Under the pieces are notes generated by a model. That model saw only the letters and a list, made by a program, of their open reading frames with translations, was not told the origin of the DNA and ran no database searches. Of a stretch of 64,000 nucleotides of DNA, positions 52,269-61,019 are shown piece after piece. Each line of letters starts with the position of its first letter. Position 1 is the first letter of the stretch. The translations under genes and the position numbers were made by a program. Source of the stretch: Algoriphagus oliviformis (lineage in GTDB: Bacteria > Bacteroidota > Bacteroidia > Cytophagales > Cyclobacteriaceae); assembly GCF_017254915.1 (NCBI RefSeq), contig NZ_JAFKCT010000001.1:1054001-1118000 (forward strand), in the 5' to 3' direction.

Positions 52269-53264
52269 TTAGCATTGAAACTCATAGTCGGCGTACACTT
52301 CTGCCACTTGATCCAGGATCGCAGAGACCTGTTCGTAGGTGTCGGCGGTGACCATCTCCGTGCGGAAAGGCTTGAAGTTTGGCATACCGCGGAAATAGTT
52401 GGTGTAGTGGCGGCGCATCTCCAGGATGCCCTGCTTTTCACCTTTCCACTCGATGGAGAAGTCCAGGTGTTTTTTGGTCACTGCCAGCCGCTCGGCCAGA
52501 TCCGGCCCAGCCAGCTTTTCGCCTGTGGCGAAGTAATGCTTGATTTCGTTGAAAATCCAAGGGTAGCCGATGGACGCACGGCCGATCATCATGCCGTCCA
52601 CATTGTATTTGGAGCGGTACTCGGCGGCCTTCTCCGGGGTGTCGATGTCGCCATTTCCGAAGACTGGGATGTGCAGTCTGGGATTGTCTTTGACCAGATT
52701 GAGGTAGCTCCAGTCTGCCTCGCCCTTGTACATCTGCTGGCGGGTACGAGCATGGATGGAGATGGCATGGATGCCTACATCCTGTAGGCGCTCGGCTACT
52801 TCCACGATTCGGATGGTCTTGTGATCCCAGCCCAATCGGGTTTTGACCGTGACGGGGATATTCACCCGCTTCACGATCTCGGCAGTCATGGAGACCATCT
52901 TGTCAATGTCCAGGAGAATGCCCGCACCGGCACCTTTGCAGGCTACTTTGTGCACCGGGCAGCCATAGTTGATGTCTAGGATATCCGGCCCGGCGGCTTC
53001 GGCGATGGCTGCGGCCTCGCGCATGGATTCGATTTCGTTGCCGAAAATCTGGATCCCGACTGGGCGCTCGTAGTCATAGACATCCAGCTTCTGCACGCTT
53101 TTGGCGGCATCGCGGATGAGGCCTTCTGAGCTGATAAACTCGGTGTACATGAGGTCTGCCCCGTTTTGTTTGCAGACTGCGCGAAAGGGTGGATCGCTTA
53201 CATCTTCCATCGGGGCGAGCAACAGGGGAAAGTCCCCCAGCTCCAACTTTCCAATCTTAACCAC
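52269..53264 (-). CDS. dusB: tRNA-dihydrouridine synthase
   Basis: 331 residues, FMN enzyme reducing uridines in the tRNA D loop. Seen: LLLAPMEDVSDPPFRAVCK, the active-site Cys in INYGCPVHKVACKGAGAGIL, VKTRLGWD, SIHARTRQQMYKGEADW, VFGNGDI and MIGRASIGYPWIF. All are canonical for DusB-type enzymes. It begins with a GTG at 53264: the predicted N-terminus VKIGKLELGDFPLLLAPMED fits the family, and no ATG is available in frame upstream. Confidence 0.94.
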   Translation of the reverse strand: MVKIGKLELGDFPLLLAPMEDVSDPPFRAVCKQNGADLMYTEFISSEGLIRDAAKSVQKLDVYDYERPVGIQIFGNEIESMREAAAIAEAAGPDILDINYGCPVHKVACKGAGAGILLDIDKMVSMTAEIVKRVNIPVTVKTRLGWDHKTIRIVEVAERLQDVGIHAISIHARTRQQMYKGEADWSYLNLVKDNPRLHIPVFGNGDIDTPEKAAEYRSKYNVDGMMIGRASIGYPWIFNEIKHYFATGEKLAGPDLAERLAVTKKHLDFSIEWKGEKQGILEMRRHYTNYFRGMPNFKPFRTEMVTADTYEQVSAILDQVAEVYADYEFQC

Positions 53265-53274
53265 TTCTCAATTC

Positions 53275-53282
53275 TAATTTTG
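53275..53282 (+). promoter_or_regulatory. -7 box TAATTTTG of the CPBP gene
   Basis: Exact TAnnTTTG, 20 bases before the ATG at 53303. Confidence 0.45.
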
Positions 53283-53302
53283 GCGTAAATTTACCCCAAA
53301 TT

Positions 53303-54256
53303 ATGGAGATATACGAAACCCGAACCGAAATAGGGAGCCGAAAGAATTGGCTCTTGTCCTTGATAGTCATCGTTTTAGTCACTTTTGGCGTTCTGATTCT
53401 TCTCCAGGGTTTTGCTCTCGCACTGATTCCTAGCCTCTATAATATCAGCATCGAAGATCTTTTGAGCCTCATGACGGGCAATTATGACGTGCCCAACGGA
53501 CGGATGGCGATGCTTTTTGTGCAGGGAATCGGGTCCGGCATCGGCTTTTGGGTCGCGGCTTGGGTGATCACCCGGTTTATAGACAAGGCCGAGCTCCACT
53601 GGGACGTGCAGCGCTCCCGATTCAACCCTCAAAGTTTTGGGGTCGCGCTGGCGATTACGCTGGGGGCGATGTTTTTCAACGGACTCCTGGTCTATTGGAA
53701 CGCGCAGTTGGACCTGCCTGAATCCATGGCCGGTCTGGAAAGCTGGATGAAGGAGATGGAGACCCAGCTGATGGACTTGACGAAGTTTCTGACGGACTTT
53801 CAGACCATCCCGGAGCTGCTCACCGGAATCCTGGTAATCGGCGTATTTGCCGGTATCGGGGAGGAGATGTTTTTCCGCGGCGTGCTCCAGCCTAAGATGA
53901 AAAGCTACACCAACTCCGCCCATTGGGGGATTTGGCTCACCGCGATCATCTTTTCCGCCATCCACGTGCAGTTTTATGGCTTTGTGCCCAGGGTTTTTCT
54001 CGGGGCGCTTTTTGGCTACCTCTATCACTATTCGGGCAGCTTGCTTTACCCGATTCTGGCCCACGTCTTTAACAATGCCCTGACCGTACTGGTCATCTAC
54101 ATGGCCAACCAAGGCATGGTGGACTTTGATTTGGAGTCCACCGATACCGTATCCTACCCGGCGGCGATTACGGGTCTGTTGGTTCTTATGGTTGGATTTT
54201 TTTATTTTAAGAAAATCAATCAACCCAAAGATGCAGAATTGGATCAAGGTATATGA
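53303..54256 (+). CDS. CPBP family intramembrane glutamic protease
   Basis: 317 residues with about eight helices. The active-site motifs of the CAAX/CPBP family are GIGEEMFFRGVLQPKM (EExxxR), AIIFSAIHVQFYGFVPRVFL (His) and PILAHVFNNALTVLVIY (HxxxN). Bacterial members process or protect membrane proteins and peptides; the substrate is unknown. The last 26 bases overlap the DUF2007 gene, starting an overlapping run that continues into cdsA. Confidence 0.92.
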   Translation: MEIYETRTEIGSRKNWLLSLIVIVLVTFGVLILLQGFALALIPSLYNISIEDLLSLMTGNYDVPNGRMAMLFVQGIGSGIGFWVAAWVITRFIDKAELHWDVQRSRFNPQSFGVALAITLGAMFFNGLLVYWNAQLDLPESMAGLESWMKEMETQLMDLTKFLTDFQTIPELLTGILVIGVFAGIGEEMFFRGVLQPKMKSYTNSAHWGIWLTAIIFSAIHVQFYGFVPRVFLGALFGYLYHYSGSLLYPILAHVFNNALTVLVIYMANQGMVDFDLESTDTVSYPAAITGLLVLMVGFFYFKKINQPKDAELDQGI

Positions 54257-54443
54257 GAACCAAAACCAGATACGCGCGGAGATCGTGAAGGCCGTCTTGG
54301 AGGAAAACAACATCCCCGCGGTGGTGATGAGCAAAAAGGAAACCGTCTATCATGTGTTTGGTACATACGAGGTGCTGGTAGTCCAGAGCGACTCGCTGGC
54401 TGCATTGCAATTGATTCAAAATGAAATCACGTTTCAACATTAA
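54231..54443 (+). CDS. DUF2007-like small protein
   Basis: 70 residues: NWIKVYENQNQIRAEIVKAV, LEENNIPAVVMSKKETVYHV, GTYEVLVVQSDSLAALQLI. This ferredoxin-like pattern matches DUF2007, called a putative signal-transducing protein. Function unknown. It begins inside the CPBP gene and ends 23 bases inside cdsA, so all three are likely on one message. The ATG at 54231 is the best start by family length. Confidence 0.82.
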   Translation: MQNWIKVYENQNQIRAEIVKAVLEENNIPAVVMSKKETVYHVFGTYEVLVVQSDSLAALQLIQNEITFQH

Positions 54444-55260
54444 TAACTACAGCAACCTAGGCCAGCGTGCGATCACTGCGGCTGTGGGTGCTGTCATCGT
54501 AGTCTCTGCCGCCGTCTATTCCGACTGGACCTATTTTGTGGTTTTTGCCGCGATTCTGGGCTTTGCGCAGATGGAGTTTTACAAGCTGACGGGCCTGGAC
54601 GGCATGCTTCCGCTCAGGAGCTTCGGGACTTTTCTCGGGGTCATGATCTTCACGCTGACTTTCATGATCGAGAAGGAGCGCCTGCCCAATGAATACCTCT
54701 ACTTGATCTTTCCGATCGTCTCCCTGACGTTTTTCATCAAGCTCTACAAGAAGACCGACAAGAAGCCCTTCACGGGCGTCGCCTATACCTATTTGGGGAT
54801 TTTCTACGTCGCACTGCCTTTTTCCCTGCTTAACTTGGCCGTGTTCTCTGTGGACAAGATCTACCACTACGAAATATTGATCGGCTGCCTCCTGATACTC
54901 TGGGCGAGTGACACGGGCGCTTATTTCGCAGGGACGAAGTTTGGCAAGACCAAGCTTTTTGAGCGGGTGTCTCCCAAAAAGTCCTGGGAGGGATTCCTCG
55001 GCGGAGCGTTTGCGGCCATTGCCGTGGCTTTCATCCTGTCCCAATATTTCCATGTGATCGAGGACTGGAAGTGGCTGGTGATTGCCGGGATCATCATCAT
55101 CGCGGGTACCTACGGCGACCTGATCGAGTCGCTTTTCAAGCGCTCCATCGAGATCAAGGACTCGGGCAACCATCTGCCTGGACATGGGGGATTTATGGAT
55201 CGTTTTGACGGATTGTTACTTTCGGCCCCCTTTATCACCGCTTTTTTGAAAATCTTTTAA
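54421..55260 (+). CDS. cdsA: Phosphatidate cytidylyltransferase
   Basis: 279 residues, about eight membrane helices. Makes CDP-diacylglycerol from phosphatidic acid and CTP, the branch point to all phospholipids here. The signature near the end is complete: ESLFKRSIEIKDSGNHLPGH followed by GGFMDRFD, with SPKKSWEGFLGG and WASDTGAYFAG earlier. Together with psd 1.4 kb downstream it covers two steps of phosphatidylethanolamine synthesis. Confidence 0.95.
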   Translation: MKSRFNINNYSNLGQRAITAAVGAVIVVSAAVYSDWTYFVVFAAILGFAQMEFYKLTGLDGMLPLRSFGTFLGVMIFTLTFMIEKERLPNEYLYLIFPIVSLTFFIKLYKKTDKKPFTGVAYTYLGIFYVALPFSLLNLAVFSVDKIYHYEILIGCLLILWASDTGAYFAGTKFGKTKLFERVSPKKSWEGFLGGAFAAIAVAFILSQYFHVIEDWKWLVIAGIIIIAGTYGDLIESLFKRSIEIKDSGNHLPGHGGFMDRFDGLLLSAPFITAFLKIF

Positions 55261-55289
55261 TACAAGCACGGGCGGTCTGAAAATCTAAG

Positions 55290-55297
55290 TAAGTTTG
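55290..55297 (+). promoter_or_regulatory. -7 box TAAGTTTG of glutamate dehydrogenase
   Basis: Exact TAnnTTTG, 35 bases before the ATG at 55333. Confidence 0.45.
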
Positions 55298-55332
55298 TGC
55301 AGCATTTCACAAACCAATTTAAGAACCCAAAT

Positions 55333-56610
55333 ATGGCTTACATTGAACCGGCTCCGATCAAGGATAAAGAGAATCCTTTGGAGTCAATGATGGAAAGATT
55401 CAACATCGCTGCCGAGAAACTCGGACTCTCCGATGAAGTTTACAACGTGTTGAAGAATCCCGCCAAACAAGTAATCGTCTCCCTGCCGATCACGATGGAC
55501 AACGGTACCATCCAGGTTTTCGAAGGGATACGGGTCATCCATTCCAACATTCTGGGCCCGGCAAAGGGAGGTATCCGCTTTGCGCCCGACGTACACTTGG
55601 ATGAAGTTCGTGCCTTGGCTGCCTGGATGACCTGGAAATGTGCCGTGGTGGACATCCCCTACGGAGGTGGAAAGGGCGGCGTGCGCTGCAATCCCCGAGA
55701 AATGTCCAAGGGTGAAATCGAACGTCTGGTAAGAGCCTACACCATGGCCATGATCGACGTCTTTGGCCCCGACAAAGATATCCCCGCTCCCGATATGGGC
55801 ACTGGCCCCCGCGAGATGGCCTGGCTGATGGACGAATACTCCAAAGCCCACGGGATGACCGTCCCCGCCGTCGTCACAGGCAAGCCACTGGTACTGGGTG
55901 GCTCGCTGGGCCGAACCGAGGCCACTGGCCGTGGTGTCATGGTGTCTGCTTTGGCAGCAATGCAAAAACTGAAAATCAATCCATTCTCTGCTACCTGCGC
56001 CGTGCAGGGCTTTGGCAACGTGGGTGGATGGGCTGCCCAGCTGTTGGAAGAAAGAGGCCTGAAAATCGTGGCCATCTCCGACCATACAGGAGCCTTCTAC
56101 AACGCCTCCGGCATCAACATACAGGAAGCGATCAAGCACAAGGACAGCAACAACGGCACCTTGGAAGGCTTCAAAGGCGGCGACAAAATGGACAATCCAG
56201 GCGACCTGATGACCCTCGAGGTGGATGTGCTGGTGCCGGCTGCCATGGAGGATGTGATCACGATTGCCAACGTGGACAAGATCAAGGCCAAGCTGATCGT
56301 GGAGGGAGCCAATGGCCCGACGTCCGCAAAAGCCGACGCCATCATCAACGAAAAAGGCATCATGGCCGTGCCGGATATCCTCGCGAATGCGGGCGGCGTG
56401 ACCGTTTCCTATTTCGAGTGGGTGCAAAACCGCCTGGGCTACAAGTGGACAGCCGACCGGGTAAACCGTCGCTCAGACCGTATCATGAAGGATGCCTTTG
56501 ACAATGTGTACCAGGCTTCCGTCAAATACAATGTGCCAATGAGAATCGCCGCCTACATCGTGGCGATCGACAAAGTGGCCAAGACCTACAGCTTCCGTGG
56601 AGGCTTCTAA
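55333..56610 (+). CDS. Glutamate dehydrogenase (Glu/Leu/Phe/Val family)
   Basis: 425 residues, hexameric type. Interconverts glutamate and 2-oxoglutarate plus ammonia. Seen: AKGGIRFAPDVHLDEVRALA, VDIPYGGGKGGVRCNPREMS with the catalytic Lys region, DIPAPDMGTGPREMAWLMDE, the Rossmann segment CAVQGFGNVGGWAAQLL, and EGANGPT with PDILANAGGVTVSYFEWVQN. Start taken at the ATG at 55333; a GTG at 55297 lies inside the promoter box. Coenzyme preference is not clear from sequence. Confidence 0.94.
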   Translation: MAYIEPAPIKDKENPLESMMERFNIAAEKLGLSDEVYNVLKNPAKQVIVSLPITMDNGTIQVFEGIRVIHSNILGPAKGGIRFAPDVHLDEVRALAAWMTWKCAVVDIPYGGGKGGVRCNPREMSKGEIERLVRAYTMAMIDVFGPDKDIPAPDMGTGPREMAWLMDEYSKAHGMTVPAVVTGKPLVLGGSLGRTEATGRGVMVSALAAMQKLKINPFSATCAVQGFGNVGGWAAQLLEERGLKIVAISDHTGAFYNASGINIQEAIKHKDSNNGTLEGFKGGDKMDNPGDLMTLEVDVLVPAAMEDVITIANVDKIKAKLIVEGANGPTSAKADAIINEKGIMAVPDILANAGGVTVSYFEWVQNRLGYKWTADRVNRRSDRIMKDAFDNVYQASVKYNVPMRIAAYIVAIDKVAKTYSFRGGF

Positions 56611-56632
56611 GGCTGGATTAAGCTAAAAGTTT

Positions 56633-56640
56633 TACATTTG
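56633..56640 (+). promoter_or_regulatory. -7 box TACATTTG of psd
   Basis: Exact TAnnTTTG, 42 bases before the psd ATG at 56683. Confidence 0.42.
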
Positions 56641-56682
56641 GGGCGCGGGACATCGATCTCGCGCCTTTTGAATTTTACCGAC

Positions 56683-57348
56683 ATGATGACAATTCATAAA
56701 GAAGGAAGGGCCCTGTTGTTTTGGATGATGATCATCCTCGTGGCGCTCAACTACCTGCTATACTACTACCTCCCCGAGCAAAGACTGCTGATCAATCTCT
56801 CGCTGATCGCCAGTGTGGTGCTTTACCTGATCGTCTTGCAGTTTTTCAGAAATCCCATTTTTCCCCTTCCCAATGAAGAGGGGGTGGTCTATGCGCCAGC
56901 CGATGGCAAAGTAGTGGTCATCGAGGAGGCTTTTGAGGACGAGTATCTCAAGGAAAAGCGCAAGCAGGTTTCCATCTTCATGTCTCCGATCAACGTGCAC
57001 GTGAACCGCTCCCCGGTGAAGGGCGAGGTAGAGTACTTCCAATACCATCCCGGCAAATACCTCGTCGCTTGGCACCCCAAGTCCAGTACGGAAAACGAGC
57101 GTACCTCCATGGTGATCCGCGACACCAAAGGCACCAAGATCATGGTCAGACAGATCGCCGGAGCCCTGGCCCGCAGGATCAAGTGGTATGTAAAGGCCGG
57201 TTCCAAACTCGATCAGGGAGGGGAATTCGGTTTTATCAAATTCGGCTCCAGAGTCGATATGTTTTTGCCTCTCGATGCGGAGATCCTCTGTACCATGGAT
57301 CAGGTGACCAAGGGAGCTCGAACACCGATTGCTCGATTGAAGTCCTGA
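56683..57348 (+). CDS. psd: Phosphatidylserine decarboxylase, short type
   Basis: 221 residues, the short archaeal/Bacteroidetes form. Converts phosphatidylserine to phosphatidylethanolamine with a pyruvoyl group made by self-cleavage. Seen: two N-terminal helices (LLFWMMIILVALNYLLYYYL and LIASVVLYLIVLQFF), VYAPADGKVVVIEEA, FMSPINVHVNRSPVKGEVEY, and the cleavage region FGFIKFGSRVDMFLP, where Gly-Ser is the expected processing site. Start chosen at 56683 rather than a TTG at 56638, since a promoter box ends at 56640. Confidence 0.92.
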   Translation: MMTIHKEGRALLFWMMIILVALNYLLYYYLPEQRLLINLSLIASVVLYLIVLQFFRNPIFPLPNEEGVVYAPADGKVVVIEEAFEDEYLKEKRKQVSIFMSPINVHVNRSPVKGEVEYFQYHPGKYLVAWHPKSSTENERTSMVIRDTKGTKIMVRQIAGALARRIKWYVKAGSKLDQGGEFGFIKFGSRVDMFLPLDAEILCTMDQVTKGARTPIARLKS

Positions 57349-57372
57349 TCAAGTAGCGGTTAGTAACCGAAC

Positions 57373-57410
57373 AAAAAAGCCAGGTGGATCAACGATTCAT
57401 CTGGCTTTTC
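57373..57410. terminator. Bidirectional terminator after psd
   Basis: AAAAGCCAGGTG and CATCTGGCTTTT pair (one wobble) around an 11-base loop, with A- and T-runs on both sides. It lies between the converging psd and VF530-like genes. Confidence 0.82.
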
Positions 57411-57426
57411 TGCTTTTGAAGAGCAG

Positions 57427-57666
57427 TTAGTCTTTCCCTTCTTTTTTTGCATCCCGCAGCGACTTGAGATAGAGCCCTTCGACCCGCTCCCTGGCCCAGG
57501 GGGTTTTTCTCAGAAAAGTCAGGCTGGACTTGATCGAGGGGTTGTGGGTGAAGCAGCGGATGGGGATGCGCTCGCCCAATTCCGCCCATCCGTAGGTGTC
57601 CACAAGGTGGTTTAAAATGGTGTCCAGCCGGATGCCGTGAAGGGGATTGTTGGGTTGGGATTCCAA
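57427..57666 (-). CDS. VF530/DUF2132 family small protein
   Basis: 79 residues. The sequence [40 protein letters not shown] and [20 protein letters not shown] is that of the VF530 family, small proteins with a helical fold thought to bind DNA. No ATG is in frame; the start is a TTG at 57666. Function in the cell is unknown. The gene is isolated between a terminator and a 120-base spacer of repeated words. Confidence 0.88.
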   Translation of the reverse strand: MESQPNNPLHGIRLDTILNHLVDTYGWAELGERIPIRCFTHNPSIKSSLTFLRKTPWARERVEGLYLKSLRDAKKEGKD

Positions 57667-57787
57667 GAGATGGTCGAATTGTGGATGATAAAAGTAAAGT
57701 ATCTAGACTCAAGTATCAAGACACAAGAGCTTGAGCCTAGAGCCATGAACCAAGAGACGAATTCTGCTTACTGAGACTGAACACTGC

Positions 57788-58177
57788 CTACTGAACAGGC
57801 TGGATGAGATCCCAGAGGTTTCCATAGAGATCTTTGAAGACGGACACGATGCCGTAGGATTCCTCGGAAGGCTCCCGCATGAATTCCACGCCTTTTGCCC
57901 GATAGTTTTTATAATCCCTGTAGAAGTCGTCTGTGTAGAGAAAAAGAAAGACGCGTCCTCCCGCTTGCAGGCCGATCTGCTTTTCTTGGGCTTCGCTGGC
58001 CGCCTTTGCCAAGAGCAGGTGGCAGCTGGAGCCGGGAGGCGATACCCGCACCCAGCGCTTGGTTTCGCTCATTTTGGTGTCTTCGAGGAGCTCAAAGCCC
58101 AGAGTCTGCGTGTAGTATCCTATAGCCTCGTCATAGTCTTTGACCAAAAGGGTAAGTTGTCCAAGCTGTTGTTTCAT
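57788..58177 (-). CDS. VOC superfamily (glyoxalase-like) protein
   Basis: 129 residues, two beta-alpha-beta-beta-beta modules: LGQLTLLVKDYDEAIGYYTQ and TLGFELLEDTK, then RVFLFLYTDDFYRDYKNY and SYGIVSVFKDLYGNLWDLIQ. Metal ligands of the superfamily would be among Gln, His and Glu; here Gln5 in KQQLGQL and the terminal DLIQ region are visible, but no full set. It may be an extradiol dioxygenase-like, glyoxalase-like or resistance protein; the family alone does not tell. Confidence 0.85.
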   Translation of the reverse strand: MKQQLGQLTLLVKDYDEAIGYYTQTLGFELLEDTKMSETKRWVRVSPPGSSCHLLLAKAASEAQEKQIGLQAGGRVFLFLYTDDFYRDYKNYRAKGVEFMREPSEESYGIVSVFKDLYGNLWDLIQPVQ

Positions 58178-58243
58178 AAATAAACTAATAAGAGTATTGT
58201 CAATTGTTCTGGACGGTTTAGTTTTAGGGCTAAACCTTTTACG

Positions 58244-59392
58244 ATGTCCAAAATTAACCCTCTCTTTATCTTTTTTGCGCTGACGCTGGCCTTTTCCTGC
58301 AAACAGTCAGAAACAACGACTTCCCCTTCCTGGAGTCTGGAGCCATCAGGCGAGCGGATCGTTCTTCCCATTGACGTGCAGACTTCCAATGTCAGCGTCG
58401 GACTGCAATATGTTGAGGCAGACAGACCTTTGCTTTTTAACGTCAACCCAAACGCCAATTCACTTCAGATTTTTGACCTGAAGGACCAAAAGCTTGAAAA
58501 GGAGATCCGATTTGAGCCCGAAGGAGATCAAGGGGTGAAGCTGGGGTATTTCCACGTGCAAAGCCTGGATAGCATTTTTGTTTTTCCGGAGATGAGTCCC
58601 TTTGTCATTCTGAGCGATACTTCGGCGACGATCAAAAAGCGGCTTCGGATCGAGCTTCCGCAAGGCTATCCCATGATCTTTCCCCACAACAGCTACTATG
58701 TGTCGAGCCCAGCAGTCGTCGGAAATGAGCTGTTCGTCAAAGTCCGGGCCGATGGCAGGGTCACTGATTTCACCCAGGAAAAGCTGGATACGATCGCTCT
58801 GCTCGTCGCGGTCGATTTGGAGACCGGGGCAAGTAGGTTGTTGCCGTATGGCTTTCCGAAGGACTACCTCTCTGAAGGTCTGAAGCAGCTGGAGTACAGC
58901 CTGGTCTACCGGCAAGGTAGCGTAGTGGCTTCCTTTATGGGGGACCATAGGGTTTTCACCACTTCGCCTGGCTCGCCAGATTGGGAGACAAAGGACGCGG
59001 CGAGCGGCTTCTTGGATGCGTCTATGCCGACCATTGCTAAGGATGTGGACGGCCGGGGCTTCAACCAGTACTTCTTTGCCAAGTCCCGCTATGAGTCGTT
59101 GGTTTACGACCCTTTCCGAAAGGTGTACTATCGTTTTGCCTTCCCCACGGTGGAGGTGGAGTCCGATGAGCAGCTGATGGCGCTGCGTTCAGCGCCCGAT
59201 GCTTTCGTGGTGATGGTGCTGGATGAGGAGCTGCGCGTGCTGACGGAGCGGAGGTTTGACGGAAGTACTTACCTTCCCAGCAATTTCTTTGTAGGGGAAA
59301 AGGGGCTCCACCTCTCCATCAACCACCCCGACAATCCGGGGAACATGGAGGACAGCCTAGCCTTTGAGCTGATTAAGTTGGAGGGCAATTGA
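58244..59392 (+). CDS. DUF4221 lipoprotein
   Basis: 382 residues. Lipobox in FALTLAFSCKQSE. The body reads like a beta-propeller of the DUF4221 kind (LLFNVNPNANSLQIFDLKDQ, YYVSSPAVVGNELFVKVRA, YESLVYDPFRKVYYRFAFP, LTERRFDGSTYLPSNFF). These lipoproteins are multiplied in Cyclobacteriaceae and have no known function, and are useful mainly as a lineage marker. It converges with the methyltransferase gene. Confidence 0.85.
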   Translation: MSKINPLFIFFALTLAFSCKQSETTTSPSWSLEPSGERIVLPIDVQTSNVSVGLQYVEADRPLLFNVNPNANSLQIFDLKDQKLEKEIRFEPEGDQGVKLGYFHVQSLDSIFVFPEMSPFVILSDTSATIKKRLRIELPQGYPMIFPHNSYYVSSPAVVGNELFVKVRADGRVTDFTQEKLDTIALLVAVDLETGASRLLPYGFPKDYLSEGLKQLEYSLVYRQGSVVASFMGDHRVFTTSPGSPDWETKDAASGFLDASMPTIAKDVDGRGFNQYFFAKSRYESLVYDPFRKVYYRFAFPTVEVESDEQLMALRSAPDAFVVMVLDEELRVLTERRFDGSTYLPSNFFVGEKGLHLSINHPDNPGNMEDSLAFELIKLEGN

Positions 59393-59419
59393 TCGGAGGT
59401 CTCCCTTATACTGCGGTTT

Positions 59420-60283
59420 TCAGCTGTTAGTGGCTGATAGAAACAACCAGTTGGTATCTCCAGACTCCACCAGGCGTTCCGATTCGATTTGGAATCCGGT
59501 TTTTTTCAAGAAGATATGATAGGGGTGTGAGAAGCTGGACTCGCTTCCGTAGAGTATGGAATGCTGCGCTATCCTGGGGTCAAAACCTGCGGTGATCGGT
59601 TCGTAGAGCAAAAGGGCGCAGTTTTTCTCGGCGCCGATGTCTTCCAGGAGTGAAAGCAGTTCTCTTTCGGTCAGGTACTCCAACACTCCGCCAAAAGTCA
59701 GGAAGATTTTGCCGGATCCCTTGACGCTTGCGATCACGGAAGTAAGATCACCGGCGATAAATTCCAGCTTTGGGTTTGATGCATACACCGACTGGTTGGT
59801 TTCTATTTGGGCTTTGTTGATGTCTATCCCCACAAAGCGCCCAATGTCCTTTCCAAACTTGGTGGAAAGGTCGTCCAGAACGACCCCTTCCCCGCAGCCC
59901 AACTCGATCAGGGCGTCGTAGCCATTTCGCTGCATGAGGCTGGAAAGGGACTGGTAGATGTCCTCCCTGAGTAGGGCGTACATGCTCCTGACCCTACTGG
60001 CGGTCAGCTGGTAGTAGCCTTGGGTCGCATTTGAGGCCCAGACCTTCCTGTGGAGTTCTGCGAGTTTCTCGACCTCGTTGCGCTCTTTTAGCTGCATGAC
60101 GATAGCGGCGAGTGCGGCGCGCTCTCTGCTGTTCTCGGGGGGCTTTCCTGCCAGTAGCGCCTCTTTGGTGGCTGGGCTGGACAGGAGCGCCAGTCTTCCC
60201 ACCAGTTTCTTAAGCTGCCGTTTGAGCGGATGGCTGGGAATCACGATCGGAAAGTTCCACTCATTCGTAGTTTTGGGCTGCAT
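59420..60283 (-). CDS. Class I SAM-dependent methyltransferase
   Basis: 287 residues from the ATG at 60283 (a longer frame reaches 60364). The SAM site reads ALIELGCGEGVVLDDLSTKF, followed by FVGIDINKAQIETNQSVY and LEFIAGDLTSVIASV. An N-terminal helical region of about 100 residues precedes the domain. It is transcribed away from the NRPS-PKS gene across an AT-rich spacer, so it may be the edge gene of that cluster, tailoring its product; housekeeping roles are not excluded. Confidence 0.85.
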   Translation of the reverse strand: MQPKTTNEWNFPIVIPSHPLKRQLKKLVGRLALLSSPATKEALLAGKPPENSRERAALAAIVMQLKERNEVEKLAELHRKVWASNATQGYYQLTASRVRSMYALLREDIYQSLSSLMQRNGYDALIELGCGEGVVLDDLSTKFGKDIGRFVGIDINKAQIETNQSVYASNPKLEFIAGDLTSVIASVKGSGKIFLTFGGVLEYLTERELLSLLEDIGAEKNCALLLYEPITAGFDPRIAQHSILYGSESSFSHPYHIFLKKTGFQIESERLVESGDTNWLFLSATNS

Positions 60284-61019
60284 TGGAGTAGTCTGTTTAC
60301 AGGTAAGGGCATTGCCAAACTGGTTCTTCTTTCTCAAACCTATCGATTCTAGGCAAGCTGCCAAGCGGGGAAAACGGAATTTTCCCGCGGACTGCTGCTT
60401 TCTCCATGAATGAAAGTCCGATTTATATCCTCAGTACTTGCCGCTCGTCAAAAATAAGCTCTGGCGTAGCGTAGCAAAATTGGCAAAAAAAGGCTGTTAT
60501 ATTAATGATGTATTAAAAATGGTTTACGAATATCAAAAAACGTATTTCATAATTGTTTTTTCGGTTTTTTTGCCCGTACTTTTTGGTTCAAAATGAGCCG
60601 AGTCGACCCGTGGACATTTTGCAAGAGTATTTAATCCTAAAAAAGCGGGTCATGAAAGGTGTTTTTAAATACAACAATTTTATATTTTCAGGTACTGAGG
60701 GATTTGGGCTTCGATTAGTGAGAGGCAAGTTGGGGCTCGGGATGACCTGAAGTCTTTCTTCTAGGCTGAAATAGATCCTAGTCCAAAACCCAAATAATCA
60801 CTTTCCCCCCAAGCGAGCCAAGCTTTTGAAGTTTGGCGTGATAATGCAAAAGACAAGCTTTTGGGATTTGGGAATCTTCCGGCGGCTGAGTAGCCGCCCG
60901 CAGTTTTTTAGGAAATGACCTATTGATATCAAAAATTTTAACAAGAGACCCAGCTGAGAGTCTAAATCTCGGATTTTTCAGAAGTTTATTCTTAAGAAAT
61001 CTATTAAACAGAAGTGGAA
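60284..61019. other. AT-rich spacer between methyltransferase and NRPS-PKS
   Basis: About 736 bases without a convincing gene and clearly richer in A/T than the rest of the window, especially 60470-60720. It must hold divergent promoters. A 65-codon frame at 60553 was not accepted. A terminator-like hairpin at 60881-60909 lies in the presumed leader of the synthase gene. Confidence 0.7.
60881..60909 (+). terminator. Terminator-like hairpin in the NRPS-PKS leader
   Basis: GGCGGCT, loop GAGT, AGCCGCC, then CGCAG and TTTTTT. It is a perfect 7-bp GC-rich stem 110 bases upstream of the synthase ATG, so it would stop transcripts that start further up. Just before it, CAAAAG and CTTTTG (60847-60863) can form a second, weaker stem. 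Confidence 0.55.

Noticed and set aside
53240..53282. Word tract AACTTTCCAATCTTAACC as intergenic repeat
   Set aside because: Most of it is the start of dusB (VKIGKLELGD), conserved as protein, so the likeness to the AACTTTCC tracts may be chance.
60553..60750. 65-codon frame in the AT-rich spacer
   Set aside because: No recognisable motif, and the composition is that of the AT-rich spacer; judged to be noise.
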